A DNA stretch of 64,000 nt from Marivita sp051859345 (GTDB lineage Bacteria; Pseudomonadota; Alphaproteobacteria; Rhodobacterales; Rhodobacteraceae): positions 124,001-188,000 of the forward strand of contig NZ_JBHYFV010000002.1 of assembly GCF_051859345.1 (NCBI RefSeq). Reading direction: 5' to 3'. The position numbers and the translations under genes are program-made. Positions 16,059 through 25,349 of this stretch are shown here, one piece after another (the stretch's first letter is position 1; every line of letters starts with the position of its first letter). The notes under the pieces are model-generated. The model had not been told where the DNA came from, did not search any database, and worked only from the letters and a program-made list of their open reading frames with translations.

Positions 16059-17144
16059 ATGAAAACCCATCTGCTGACCTTGACCGCAGGTGCCGCACTT
16101 TTGGCGTCCGTCGCCACCGCAGACGAAGTGCGCGTCTATAACTGGTCTGACTACATCGACGAAGAGCTGCTCGCGAAATTCGAGGAAGAAACCGGGATCG
16201 ACCTCATCTATGACGTGTTCGACAGCAACGAACTGCTGGAAACCAAGATGCTGGCCGGGGGCTCGGGCTATGACGTCGTGGTGCCAACCGGCACATTCCT
16301 GCAACGCCAGATCCAGGCGGGCGCGTTCCAGAAGCTGGACGCCTCCAAGCTGCCGAACCTCGACAACATGTGGGAAGTCATCGAAAAGCGGACCGAACAA
16401 TACGACCCCAGCAACGAGTATTCGATCAACTACATGTGGGGCACCACGGGCCTTGGCGTGAATGTCGGCAAAGTGACGGAAGTGCTGGGTGCGGATGCGC
16501 CGATGCGGTCGCTGGACCTGATCTTTGATCCCGCGAACATGGAAAAGCTGGCCGAATGCGGCGTGCATGTTCTGGATGCGCCGACCGAAATGATTCCGGC
16601 CGCGCTGACCTATGCAGGGCTCGACCCGGATCGCAAGGATGACGAAGCGCTTGCCGCTGCCGAAGAAGTGTTGATGGCGGTACGTCCCCACATTCTGAAA
16701 TTCCATAGTTCGGAATACATCAACGCACTGGCCAATGGTGACATCTGCGTGGCATTCGGTTGGTCCGGCGACATTCTTCAGGCGCGTGACCGTGCTGCGG
16801 AAGCCGACAACGGCGTCGAAATCGCCTATAATGCCCCCGTCGAAGGGGCCTTGATGTGGTTTGACCAGATGGCGATCCCGGTCGACGCACCGAACCCGGA
16901 TGGCGCGCATCAGTTCCTGAATTTCATCATGGACGCGCAGAACATGGCTGCGGCGTCGAACTATGTCTATTACGCCAACGGCAACAAGGCGTCGCAGGAA
17001 CACCTGGTCGAGGATGTGATCGGTGATCCGGCGATCTATCCGGACGAGGCGACGCTTGAAAAGCTCTACACCACAACCCCGTTCCCGCCGCGCGAACAGC
17101 GGTCGCTGACGCGGATGTGGACAAAGGTCAAGTCGGGCACCTGA
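16059..17144 (+). CDS. potF: Polyamine ABC transporter, periplasmic binding protein
   Basis: This 361-aa extracytoplasmic solute-binding protein is of the PotD/PotF class. The ATG at 16059 opens a signal peptide (MKTHLLTLTAGAALLASVATA), then DEVRVYNWSDYIDEELLAKFEEETGI, the classic mature N-terminus of spermidine/putrescine receptors. GSGYDVVVPTGTFLQRQ and YSINYMWGTTGLGVN are further family segments. It is the first gene of a potFGHI-like operon. A strong hairpin just after it probably lets it be made in excess over the membrane components. Confidence 0.94.
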   Translation: MKTHLLTLTAGAALLASVATADEVRVYNWSDYIDEELLAKFEEETGIDLIYDVFDSNELLETKMLAGGSGYDVVVPTGTFLQRQIQAGAFQKLDASKLPNLDNMWEVIEKRTEQYDPSNEYSINYMWGTTGLGVNVGKVTEVLGADAPMRSLDLIFDPANMEKLAECGVHVLDAPTEMIPAALTYAGLDPDRKDDEALAAAEEVLMAVRPHILKFHSSEYINALANGDICVAFGWSGDILQARDRAAEADNGVEIAYNAPVEGALMWFDQMAIPVDAPNPDGAHQFLNFIMDAQNMAAASNYVYYANGNKASQEHLVEDVIGDPAIYPDEATLEKLYTTTPFPPREQRSLTRMWTKVKSGT

Positions 17145-17158
17145 CCCAATGTGCTTTC

Positions 17159-17187
17159 TTACCCGGCGGGAGTGTCTCGCCGGGTAA
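17159..17187 (+). terminator. Intercistronic hairpin between potF and potG
   Basis: TTACCCGGCG and CGCCGGGTAA form a perfect 10-bp stem around a 9-nt loop, starting 15 nt after the potF stop codon and with no T tract. Such hairpins after binding-protein genes usually act as mRNA stabilisers or partial attenuators that keep the receptor in excess. Confidence 0.65.
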
Positions 17188-17212
17188 ACGTCCTGGCTCG
17201 GAGGTGCCCGAA

Positions 17213-18337
17213 GTGTCCCAAACCGTTTTTGCGCCGTGGGAAGATCCCAACGAAAAACCGCTTATCCAGTTTCGCAATGTCACCAAGCGGTTCGGTGATT
17301 TCACCGCGATCGACAATCTGACCCAGGACATTTTCGAAAAAGAGTTCTTTGCCCTGCTTGGCCCGTCCGGCTGTGGCAAGACCACGATGATGCGCATGCT
17401 CGCCGGCTTTGATCAGGCAACAGAAGGTCAGATCCTGATCGCCGGTCAGGACATGGCAAAGGTCCCGCCCAACAAGCGCGCCGTGAACATGATGTTCCAG
17501 TCCTACGCGCTTTTTCCGCACCTGAGCGTCTATGAAAACATCGCCTTTGGCCTGAAACGCGAAGGCAAGGACACTGACAAGATCAATGCCCGTGTCGAAG
17601 AAATGCTCCGCCTCACGCGCCTGAGCAAATTCGCCAAACGCAAACCGCACCAGATTTCCGGCGGCCAGCGTCAGCGCGTGGCACTTGCCCGCTCTCTAGC
17701 CAAAGCCCCCAAACTTCTCCTTCTCGATGAACCACTCGGCGCGCTTGACAAGAAACTGCGCCAGGACACCCAGTTCGAGTTGATGGACATTCAGGAAAAG
17801 ACCGGCACCACCTTTGTAATCGTGACCCACGATCAGGAAGAAGCAATGACCGTGGCAAGCCGCGTCGCCGTGATGGACGAAGGCCAGATCATTCAGGTCG
17901 CCACGCCCGCGCAAATTTACGAAGCGCCCAATTCCGTCTACGTTGCTGACTTCATCGGTGACGTGAACATCATCTCGGGCCGCGCCAAGCCAATTGGTGA
18001 AAAGGTCGCCATCCAATGGGCCGAAGGGCAGCCAGACATCCTTGGCACCACCGCAACACGCTTCGACGCCGGGCAGGAAATCCATTTCGCCATCCGTCCC
18101 GAAAAGGTCTCCATCAGTCCGGATGAACCGCAGGACGCCCCCAACAAGGTGCAGGGCAAGGTTCTCGACATTGCCTATCTCGGCAACATCTCCACCTATC
18201 ATGTCGAACTGCCGACCGGCAATGTGATCAAGGCGCAAACCGCCAACACACGACGCCTGTCGCGGCGCCAGATCACCTGGGAAGACCCCGTTTGGCTTAG
18301 CTGGACAGACACCGCCGGTGTCCTGTTGGAGCGCTAG
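17213..18337 (+). CDS. potG: Polyamine ABC transporter, ATP-binding protein
   Basis: This ATPase energises the polyamine importer. I choose the GTG at 17213 (374 aa, MSQTVFAPWEDPNEKP), which has a GGAGG ribosome-binding site about 8 nt upstream; a GTG three codons earlier (17204) is possible. Walker A is GPSGCGKTT, the signature is SGGQRQRVALARSLA, Walker B is LLLLDEPLGALD and the H-loop is VIVTHDQEEAM. The C-terminal 120 residues form a TOBE domain, as in PotA/PotG. The next gene starts 3 bp downstream. Confidence 0.94.
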   Translation: MSQTVFAPWEDPNEKPLIQFRNVTKRFGDFTAIDNLTQDIFEKEFFALLGPSGCGKTTMMRMLAGFDQATEGQILIAGQDMAKVPPNKRAVNMMFQSYALFPHLSVYENIAFGLKREGKDTDKINARVEEMLRLTRLSKFAKRKPHQISGGQRQRVALARSLAKAPKLLLLDEPLGALDKKLRQDTQFELMDIQEKTGTTFVIVTHDQEEAMTVASRVAVMDEGQIIQVATPAQIYEAPNSVYVADFIGDVNIISGRAKPIGEKVAIQWAEGQPDILGTTATRFDAGQEIHFAIRPEKVSISPDEPQDAPNKVQGKVLDIAYLGNISTYHVELPTGNVIKAQTANTRRLSRRQITWEDPVWLSWTDTAGVLLER

Positions 18338-18340
18338 CGA

Positions 18341-19231
18341 ATGCGCCGCCTCATCCTCATCGCGGTGCCGTATCTGTGGCTGGTCGCGCTGTTCCTGATC
18401 CCGTTTGTGATCGTTTTCAAGATCGCTCTGTCGGACGTGGCCCTGGCGCGCCCGCCTTACATGCCGCAGCTCGATTTTTCCGCCGGATGGGAGGGGATCA
18501 AATCCTTCTTTGCCGCGCTCGATCTCGAAAACTTCTGGTTTCTCACAACCGATGATCTGTATTGGAAAGCCTATCTCAGCTCGCTGCAAATCGCACTGAT
18601 CTCAACAGTGATGACGCTTCTGGTGGGCTATCCCATCGCCTATGCCATGGCGCGCTCCGCCCCGGAATGGCGGCCAACGCTCTTGATGCTGGTGATTCTG
18701 CCATTCTGGACCAGTTTCCTGATCCGCGTCTATGCGTGGATGGGCATTCTTGCCAATGAAGGGCTCTTGAACCAATTCCTGCTCTGGCTTGGCGTGATCA
18801 ACGACCCCCTGACGATCCTCAACACCAATATCGCCGTCTATATCGGCATCGTCTACACCTACCTGCCCTTCATGATCCTGCCGATCTATTCCGCGCTTGA
18901 ACGCATGGATGACAGCCTGCTGGAAGCCGCCGAAGACCTCGGCTGTTCGCGCCTGTCGGCCTTCTGGCTCGTCACGATTCCGCTGTCCAAAAATGGCATC
19001 ATCGCGGGCTGTTTTCTGGTCTTCATCCCGGTGATCGGGGAATTCGTGATCCCGTCACTGCTGGGTGGGTCCGGTACGCTGATGATCGGCAAGGTGCTGT
19101 GGGAGGAATTCTTCTCCAACCGCGATTGGCCCGTCGCCTCGGCGGTGGCGGTGATCCTGCTGCTGATCCTCGTGATCCCGATCATCCTGTTCCAGCGCAA
19201 TGAACAGAAACAGCGCGAGGCCGAAGGATGA
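18341..19231 (+). CDS. potH: Polyamine ABC transporter, permease 1
   Basis: This 296-aa inner-membrane permease has six predicted spans and the EAA loop LEAAEDLGCSRLSAFWLVTIPLSKNGI, which contacts the ATPase. The first periplasmic loop is long, as in PotH/PotB. It lies directly after potG; a 109-bp gap containing a repeat element separates it from the partner permease. Confidence 0.93.
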   Translation: MRRLILIAVPYLWLVALFLIPFVIVFKIALSDVALARPPYMPQLDFSAGWEGIKSFFAALDLENFWFLTTDDLYWKAYLSSLQIALISTVMTLLVGYPIAYAMARSAPEWRPTLLMLVILPFWTSFLIRVYAWMGILANEGLLNQFLLWLGVINDPLTILNTNIAVYIGIVYTYLPFMILPIYSALERMDDSLLEAAEDLGCSRLSAFWLVTIPLSKNGIIAGCFLVFIPVIGEFVIPSLLGGSGTLMIGKVLWEEFFSNRDWPVASAVAVILLLILVIPIILFQRNEQKQREAEG

Positions 19232-19246
19232 GACACGCCGTTTCCT

Positions 19247-19297
19247 GCTTCTTTGGGCTTGAAATACCTCGGGGGGTTTGGGGGGCTGGCCCCCCAA
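19247..19297. repeat. 51-bp intergenic repeat with GC hairpin, copy 1
   Basis: The stretch begins GCTTCTTTGGGCT, continues AAATACCTCGGGG and ends in the hairpin TTGGGGGG-CTGG-CCCCCCAA (19278-19297). A second copy lies at 54478-54528 in the other strand-parallel catabolic operon. The outer bases of the stem differ between copies, but pairing is kept. It sits between potH and potI without interrupting the operon. Confidence 0.8.
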
Positions 19298-19340
19298 TGT
19301 GTCGGCGCGCAAAGCGCGACGAAATTGTCGGGGGCGCATC

Positions 19341-20159
19341 ATGAAACGCTTTTCCTGGTTCAACGCGACCTCCCTCACGCTCGGGTTTGCGTTTCTCTAC
19401 ATGCCCATGATCATTCTCGTGATCTACAGCTTCAACGCTTCAAAACTGGTGACGGTCTGGGCCGGGTTCTCCACCCAATGGTATGGTGAGTTGTTCCGCA
19501 ACGAGGAATTCCTGAACGCCGCTTGGGTAACCATCAAAGTCGCCGTGATGAGCTCCACTATTGCCACTGTCCTTGGCACCATGGCCGCCTATGTGCTGGT
19601 CCGGGCCGGCCGGTTCTCGGGGCGCACGTTGTTCTCGGGTATGATCTACGCGCCTTTGGTGATGCCAGAGGTGATCACCGGCCTGTCGCTGTTGCTGCTC
19701 TTCATTGGCATTGGACTTGATCGCGGCGTTCTGACCATCGTGCTGGCGCACACCACGTTCTCGATGTGCTACGTTTCGGTCGTCGTCTCGTCACGCCTTG
19801 TCTCTTTTGACCAGTCGCTCGAAGAAGCCGCACTTGACCTTGGTTGTTCTCCGTTCGAGGCGTTTCGGCTTGTGACGCTCCCCATCATCGCACCTGCCGT
19901 GATCTCGGGCTGGCTCCTGGCCTTCACCCTGTCGCTGGATGATCTCGTCATCGCCAGCTTCACCACCGGTCCCTCGGCCACGACCCTTCCGATCAAGATC
20001 TTCTCGGCCGTGCGCCTTGGTGTCAGCCCGGAAATCAACGCGCTCTCGACCATCATGATCGCGATTGTCACCGTCGGGGTGATCACCGCGTCGCTCATCA
20101 CCAAGCAGGCGGCGGTCCGACAGGCGCGCGACGAACGCATGGCCGAACGCCCTGCATGA
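19341..20159 (+). CDS. potI: Polyamine ABC transporter, permease 2
   Basis: This second permease of the importer is 272 aa from the ATG at 19341, which a GGGG ribosome-binding site precedes. It has six spans, and the EAA loop is LEEAALDLGCSPFEAFRLVTLPII. The LSLDDLVIASFTTGPSATTLPIKIFS segment is highly typical of PotC/PotI. Its stop codon overlaps the start of the flavoprotein gene (ATGA), tying transport to the first oxidation step. Confidence 0.93.
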   Translation: MKRFSWFNATSLTLGFAFLYMPMIILVIYSFNASKLVTVWAGFSTQWYGELFRNEEFLNAAWVTIKVAVMSSTIATVLGTMAAYVLVRAGRFSGRTLFSGMIYAPLVMPEVITGLSLLLLFIGIGLDRGVLTIVLAHTTFSMCYVSVVVSSRLVSFDQSLEEAALDLGCSPFEAFRLVTLPIIAPAVISGWLLAFTLSLDDLVIASFTTGPSATTLPIKIFSAVRLGVSPEINALSTIMIAIVTVGVITASLITKQAAVRQARDERMAERPA

Positions 20160-21478
20160 AACGCATCTACGAAGGCGCGGCTTACGCAACGCCGGCAACC
20201 TGCTGGTGGCGGGACACGACGCCGCCGGCGGATCAGCCGTCGTTAAAGGGCGATCACAGCACAGAGGTCGCCGTGATCGGCGGCGGCTTCACCGGGTTGA
20301 ACGCGGCACTTGCCCTGGCTCGGTCCGGGGTGGCCGTGACCGTGATCGACGCTGAACAGCCCGGCTGGGGCGCATCCGGGCGCAATGGCGGGTTCTGTTG
20401 TCTCGGTGGGTCCAAACTCGGCAGCGGCGTCATCGGCCGACGGTTCGGGCAAGACCAACGCGCAGCGTGGCACAAGACCGAACGCGCCGCCGTCGATCAT
20501 GTTGAGGCGCTGCTGTCGGACAACCGGATCGACGCAGATCGCCATTCGCAGGGCGAGACCCTACTGGCCCACACACCCAAAGCCATGCAGGACATCCGGG
20601 CACATGCGGCAGAAACCGAAGCGACCTACGGCGTTCCACCAGAACTGTTCGCACCAGACGAATTGCGCCAACTTGGATTGGGCGGCACGTTCCACGGTGG
20701 CATGACCCTGCCCATCGGATTTGCACTGAACCCCGCCCAATACCACGCCGGTCTTGTCCGAACCGCGCACAAAAGCGGCGTGCGCAGCTTCGGTCAAAGC
20801 CCCGCTACCGCGCTCACCCAAAGCGGGGCGAAGTGGCGCGTGACCACCCCACAGGGCGCGATCACGGCGAACAAGGTCATTCTTGCCACCAACGGATATT
20901 CCTCGGAAGACATCCCCGAATGGCTGCGCGCCCGTTACCTGCCGGTGCAATCCACCATCATCGTCACCCGAGAGATCACGAAAGACGAGCAAGCCCGCCA
21001 GGGTTGGTCAAGCGCCCAGATGTGCTACGACACCCGCATCCTTCTGCACTACTTCCGCCTGATGCCTGACGGGCGGTTCCTCTTTGGCATGCGCGGCGGG
21101 TTGCGTGCCACACCGGGGGCCGAAGCGGCACTATCCCGCAAGATCCGCGCTGATTTTTGCCAGATGTTCCCTGAATGGCACGCGGTCGGGATCACCCATG
21201 AATGGTCCGGTCTGGTGTGCATGATGCGCAGCCTCACGCCGTTTGCAGGGGCGGTTCCCGACATGCCCGGCGTTTTTGCCGCGATGGGCTATCATGGCAA
21301 TGGCGTCGCAATGGGAAGCTATCTGGGCGCGCGACTGGCCGACACCGTGATCGGGCGCGCGCCGCAGGGTCCGCTGCCGGAATTCATCACCAGCACACCG
21401 AAACGCTTTCCGCTCGGGGCAATGCGTCGAACGCTTCTGGCGCCGGCCTATGCGGCTGCCGCGTTCTGGGATCGGTAG
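20156..21478 (+). CDS. FAD-dependent amine oxidoreductase (PuuB/OrdL-like)
   Basis: This 440-aa DAO-fold flavoprotein has the dinucleotide-binding motif VAVIGGGFTGLNAALALARSG near residue 40 and the GWGASGRNGGFCCLGG FAD segment typical of gamma-glutamylputrescine oxidases. The C-terminal FAD contact GYHGNGVAMGSYLGARLAD is present. Translational coupling to potI suggests it oxidises the imported polyamine or a derivative. No gamma-glutamylputrescine synthetase (PuuA) lies nearby, so either PuuA is elsewhere or the enzyme acts on free amines. Confidence 0.88.
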   Translation: MKRIYEGAAYATPATCWWRDTTPPADQPSLKGDHSTEVAVIGGGFTGLNAALALARSGVAVTVIDAEQPGWGASGRNGGFCCLGGSKLGSGVIGRRFGQDQRAAWHKTERAAVDHVEALLSDNRIDADRHSQGETLLAHTPKAMQDIRAHAAETEATYGVPPELFAPDELRQLGLGGTFHGGMTLPIGFALNPAQYHAGLVRTAHKSGVRSFGQSPATALTQSGAKWRVTTPQGAITANKVILATNGYSSEDIPEWLRARYLPVQSTIIVTREITKDEQARQGWSSAQMCYDTRILLHYFRLMPDGRFLFGMRGGLRATPGAEAALSRKIRADFCQMFPEWHAVGITHEWSGLVCMMRSLTPFAGAVPDMPGVFAAMGYHGNGVAMGSYLGARLADTVIGRAPQGPLPEFITSTPKRFPLGAMRRTLLAPAYAAAAFWDR

Positions 21479-21501
21479 ACCGCCTTTCCAAAGGGGTCGC
21501 C

Positions 21502-21521
21502 ACGCGGTTTCATAACCGCGT
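21502..21521 (+). terminator. Hairpin after the amine oxidoreductase gene
   Basis: ACGCGGTT-TCAT-AACCGCGT forms a perfect 8-bp stem with a 4-nt loop, 24 nt after the stop codon. There is no T tract, so it is more likely a 3'-end stabiliser or a Rho-assisted end than an intrinsic terminator. It closes the polyamine operon. Confidence 0.5.
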
Positions 21522-21621
21522 CCCAAGCTATTCTGAAATGGCTTGAAACCGCCCCTCTCTCTTGTGCCGCCCTGCCCCGTTCGTTATTCCAACTGTAACC
21601 ACGAACTCAGGGAGGAGCGTC

Positions 21622-23385
21622 ATGCTCAAGCGTTCATTCGACAAGTCGAAATTGCCCAGCCGCCATGTGACCGAAGGGCCAGAGCGCGCGCCGCATCGGT
21701 CGTACTACTACGCGATGGGCATGACCGAGGAAGAAATCCACCAGCCGCTGGTTGGTGTGGCGACCTGCTGGAACGAAGCGGCCCCCTGTAACATCGCGCT
21801 GAACCGTCAGGCGCAAGCCGTGAAGATGGGTGTCAAACAAGCTTACGGCACACCGCGCGAATTCACCACGATCACCGTGACCGACGGTATCGCCATGGGG
21901 CACGAGGGCATGCGCTCCTCGCTCGCCTCACGCGAAGCGATTGCCGACACGGTCGAACTCACCATGCGCGGCCATTGCTATGACGCGGTTGTCGGCCTTG
22001 CCGGGTGTGACAAGTCGTTGCCGGGCATGATGATGGCGATGGTGCGTCTGAACGTGCCGTCAGTCTTCATCTATGGCGGCTCGATCCTTCCGGGGCGTGC
22101 GCCGCAGGTTGACGAAATCCCCGAGGATTTCCGAACCCGCGACCTGACCGTTCAGGACATGTTCGAAGCCGTGGGTCGTCACCAGAACAACGAGATGTCG
22201 GACAAGGCGCTCGACATGCTGGAACGCGTGGCCTGTCCCTCGGCGGGTGCCTGCGGTGGTCAGTTCACGGCCAACACCATGGCCTGCGTGTCCGAGGCGA
22301 TTGGCCTTGCGCTTTTCAATTCGTCCGGCATGCCCGCGCCTTATGAATCCCGCGATGCCTATGGCGAAGCGTCGGGGCGCGCCGTCATGGACCTCGTGGA
22401 ACAGAACATCCGCGCCCGTGACGTGGTTACCCGCAAGGCGCTGGAAAACGCCGCGCGCGTCGTGGCCTGCACTGGTGGGTCGACCAATGCCGGTCTACAC
22501 CTTCCCGCCATCGCGCACGAGGCGGGGATCGAGTTCTACCTCGAGGACGTTTGCGACATCTTCCGCGACACACCTTACTTTGTCGATCTGAAACCGGGCG
22601 GTGCGTATGTTGCCAAGGATCTCTACGATTCCGGCGGCATCCCTGTTGTGATGAAGGAACTGCGCAAGGCGGGCCTGATTCACGAGGATTGCATCACCGC
22701 CTCCACCCGCACCATCGGTGAAGAGCTTGACCTGATCGAACGCGAAGCCGATGGCAAGGTCATCTATTCCATCGAGACTCCGATCACCAAGACCGGCGGC
22801 GTTGTCGGCCTCAAGGGCAATCTTGCCCCCGAAGGCGCCATCGTGAAGGTGGCAGGCATTCCTGCCGAAGGTCAGGTCTTCACTGGCCCGGCCCGCGTGT
22901 TCGAATGCGAAGAAGACGCCTTTGAAGCGGTCAAGGATCGCGCCTACGAAGAAGGCGAAGTCATCGTCATCCGCAACGAAGGCCCCGCAGGTGGGCCGGG
23001 CATGCGCGAGATGCTGTCGACCACCGCAGCCCTGTCCGGTCAGGGCATGGGCAAGAAAGTGGCGCTCATCACCGACGGGCGCTTCTCGGGTGCAACCCGT
23101 GGCTTCTGCGTGGGCCATGTCGGCCCCGAAGCGGCACAGGGTGGCCCGATCGCGCTGCTCAGGAATGGCGATCTGATCACGATTGACGCGATCAAAGGGG
23201 CCTTGTCAGTCGACCTGTCCGACGACGAACTGGCCCAGCGCAAAGCAGACTGGAAAGGCCCGCGCCCAACCATCTACACTTCCGGAGCGATCTGGAAATT
23301 CGCCGAACTTGTAGGCCCAACCTACAAGGGTGCCGTGACCCATCCCGGTGCCGAAGGCGAAAAACATGTGTATTCCGATCTGTGA
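21622..23385 (+). CDS. ilvD: Dihydroxy-acid dehydratase
   Basis: IlvD dehydrates 2,3-dihydroxy acids to 2-keto acids in valine, leucine and isoleucine synthesis. The ATG at 21622, behind a strong GGAGGAG site, gives 587 aa. The iron-sulfur cysteines lie in VGLAGCDKSLPGMMMAM and ACPSAGACGGQFTANTM, and RGFCVGHVGPEAAQGGPIA marks the C-terminal domain. The protein is of the IlvD rather than the Edd (sugar-acid) type. Its stop overlaps the GTG start of a lipoprotein gene. Confidence 0.95.
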   Translation: MLKRSFDKSKLPSRHVTEGPERAPHRSYYYAMGMTEEEIHQPLVGVATCWNEAAPCNIALNRQAQAVKMGVKQAYGTPREFTTITVTDGIAMGHEGMRSSLASREAIADTVELTMRGHCYDAVVGLAGCDKSLPGMMMAMVRLNVPSVFIYGGSILPGRAPQVDEIPEDFRTRDLTVQDMFEAVGRHQNNEMSDKALDMLERVACPSAGACGGQFTANTMACVSEAIGLALFNSSGMPAPYESRDAYGEASGRAVMDLVEQNIRARDVVTRKALENAARVVACTGGSTNAGLHLPAIAHEAGIEFYLEDVCDIFRDTPYFVDLKPGGAYVAKDLYDSGGIPVVMKELRKAGLIHEDCITASTRTIGEELDLIEREADGKVIYSIETPITKTGGVVGLKGNLAPEGAIVKVAGIPAEGQVFTGPARVFECEEDAFEAVKDRAYEEGEVIVIRNEGPAGGPGMREMLSTTAALSGQGMGKKVALITDGRFSGATRGFCVGHVGPEAAQGGPIALLRNGDLITIDAIKGALSVDLSDDELAQRKADWKGPRPTIYTSGAIWKFAELVGPTYKGAVTHPGAEGEKHVYSDL

Positions 23386-24071
23386 AACGGGCGCGGAAAT
23401 CTTTGTTTGCCGCGCTGTTCGGCGCGGCATACCTGGCCGGATGTGACGACATCAAGACTGCGGGAAGCATGTCCTTGCTCGACACGGCATCGACAACGGC
23501 AACCCCGCTTCTGTCCTCAGCAGATCTCGCGCGGGGGCAAATCCTCATTTCCGGTCCGGACGGCTACTGCATTGATCCCGCGACATTGCGCAGTAATACA
23601 AATCGCGGTTTCGCAACCCTCGCAAGTTGCAACATCCTGTCAGGCGGCACGGATGGCCCACTTGTCGAACCGGTGCTCGTGACCGTCACCGTCAACCGTG
23701 CCACCACTGGCGCGCCGACACCGGCGGACCTTGCGGCGGCGCTGCAAACCGAACTTTTGCAAAGCCGGGAACTCAGTGCTCTTGCCGTGGGTCAAATGGC
23801 CACCGGCGGCGCAACGGCGTTCGAAGGCAGCGATCCCCGCCACTGGCGCGGCGCGTTTGTTCTTGGTCCGCATCTGATCGGTGTCACGCTGTACGCTCCA
23901 AAAGGCAGCCCGCTCTTGGGCGCGCAGGGCGCTGCGTTCCTGAACACGGTTTCTTCACGGATCCGCGCTAATTCTCCGGCGTCCTCGTCCGGCATTGCAG
24001 AACAGTCGCAATCGAAAACCGATCCGTTGGAGGCAAGACTTGGCCGTTTATTTGAACGGCGCGATCTGTAA
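23382..24071 (+). CDS. Putative lipoprotein of unknown function
   Basis: This 229-aa protein starts at a GTG overlapping the ilvD stop codon (GTGA). The N-terminus (MKRARKSLFAALFGAAYLAGC) is a lipoprotein signal with LAGC lipobox and acylated Cys near residue 21; the following Asp would suit inner-membrane retention under the E. coli rule. Two further Cys (GYCIDP and ASCNIL) could form a disulfide. The domain about 55-200 is not one I recognise. Its coupling to ilvD looks positional rather than functional. Confidence 0.78.
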   Translation: MKRARKSLFAALFGAAYLAGCDDIKTAGSMSLLDTASTTATPLLSSADLARGQILISGPDGYCIDPATLRSNTNRGFATLASCNILSGGTDGPLVEPVLVTVTVNRATTGAPTPADLAAALQTELLQSRELSALAVGQMATGGATAFEGSDPRHWRGAFVLGPHLIGVTLYAPKGSPLLGAQGAAFLNTVSSRIRANSPASSSGIAEQSQSKTDPLEARLGRLFERRDL

Positions 24072-24134
24072 TACACTCGGGGAACCGGCGCAGCAAAGCA
24101 TCGGACATAGAATGTCAGCAGGAGCGAGCAGCTC

Positions 24135-24908
24135 ATGTCGGAGATGAAACCCGGCCTTCTGGATCGCGTCATCCAACAGTCCGCGCTCAGGCGGTTCCGC
24201 CGATGGGCCGAAACCGCGCGCGATATTGACCTGCGCGACCTGCGCCGCAATCGTGCCGCGGCGCGCCGGATCAAATATCACCTCGACGAACTGATCCATG
24301 TGGCCGATGAACGGCTTGCCCTGCCGATCCTTGGCAATCAGTCGGTGCCGATTCCCTACGATGCCGATTGGTCATGGCGACCCGAAGTCTGGTGTGGTCC
24401 ATTGCCCGTGCAGGGCATTTCCTCGGTCGCGAACAAATCCACGCTGGGACGCGAAGTCACCCTGTTTCACGATTGCGCCCAGTCCGAACTGACGCTGCGC
24501 CAGCTGCGCAACACAAGCGCAGATGATCTGGCGGCCTATGGGTTGCGTCTGGATGTGTTCCGCTTCGATGGCTCTTACCTGTCGCTGGTGATCGACCTGC
24601 CTCCGGATGCGACAGTCAACCTGAAGCGGCGGCATCTGATCCGGTGCGACGCGATTGTAGAGCTAGAGCGGCCATTGGAAATCTTTGCCCGCCTCAATAT
24701 TCAGCACGGCCCCAACACCGAACAGATTGTTCGGGAACTGCCGCTGAACGATCGGGAACTGGTGGTCGAATTTGATCTCGCCTACACAAAGCTGAACGAG
24801 AAACGGGTCGAAAAGGTCTGGATCGACCTGATTTTCGAAAACCCGGAAATGAGCGAGGTTGTCCTGCGCGACCTGTTCTTCAGCCGCCGCCCGCGGGCCG
24901 AGATGTGA
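24135..24908 (+). CDS. Conserved Rhodobacterales protein (DUF6478-like)
   Basis: This soluble 257-aa protein has an Arg-rich helical N-terminus (ALRRFRRWAETARDIDLRDLRRNRAAARRIKYHLDELI) and a beta-rich remainder (VWCGPLPVQGISSVANKSTLGREVTLFHDC, DVFRFDGSYLSLVIDLP). It resembles the DUF6478 family that I associate with Rhodobacterales. The function is unknown. It is followed 10 bp later by a small gene also specific to this group, and the two are probably one unit. No catalytic motif is visible. Confidence 0.75.
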   Translation: MSEMKPGLLDRVIQQSALRRFRRWAETARDIDLRDLRRNRAAARRIKYHLDELIHVADERLALPILGNQSVPIPYDADWSWRPEVWCGPLPVQGISSVANKSTLGREVTLFHDCAQSELTLRQLRNTSADDLAAYGLRLDVFRFDGSYLSLVIDLPPDATVNLKRRHLIRCDAIVELERPLEIFARLNIQHGPNTEQIVRELPLNDRELVVEFDLAYTKLNEKRVEKVWIDLIFENPEMSEVVLRDLFFSRRPRAEM

Positions 24909-24918
24909 GGAGCCGAAA

Positions 24919-25296
24919 ATGACCGCGTATTCCCTGTCAAAGACCCGCCTTTTTGAAGGTGTCTGGGAAGGTGTGATCGCCGGCGATGCCGATGACAGCC
25001 CTGCCCCGAAAGTGGATGTGCGGGTGCATGATCAGGCAATCCCGGACGTGGCAATCGAACCTTTGCCCGATCCGGCGTCATGGCTTTTGAAAGTGCCGGT
25101 TCCTGCCAACATGATCGCGGATGGTGTGCATACCTTTGTGATCTCCGAAGCAAACCAGGGGCAGTCCCTAGGTGATTTCTCGATTATTGCAGGCGACGCT
25201 GTCGGAGAAGATATTCGCGCCGAACTGTCCCTCCTGCGCGCCGAACTGGACATGCTCAAACGGTCATTCCGGCGGCACTGCCGGGAAACCGCCTGA
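24919..25296 (+). CDS. Small conserved hypothetical protein
   Basis: This 125-aa protein starts at the ATG at 24919, behind a GAGGAGCC site. The first 90 residues look like a compact beta-sandwich (KTRLFEGVWEGVIAG, VDVRVHDQAIPDVAIEPL, DGVHTFVISEANQGQSLGDFSIIAGD). A C-terminal helix with heptads (DIRAELSLLRAELDMLKRSFRRH) is likely a coiled coil. It probably works with the preceding DUF6478-like protein. Function unknown. Confidence 0.7.
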   Translation: MTAYSLSKTRLFEGVWEGVIAGDADDSPAPKVDVRVHDQAIPDVAIEPLPDPASWLLKVPVPANMIADGVHTFVISEANQGQSLGDFSIIAGDAVGEDIRAELSLLRAELDMLKRSFRRHCRETA

Positions 25297-25349
25297 TCCG
25301 AAGCCGCAGATCAGACCTGCCCTTTGCACCCGCCTCCCAAGACCGGTAA

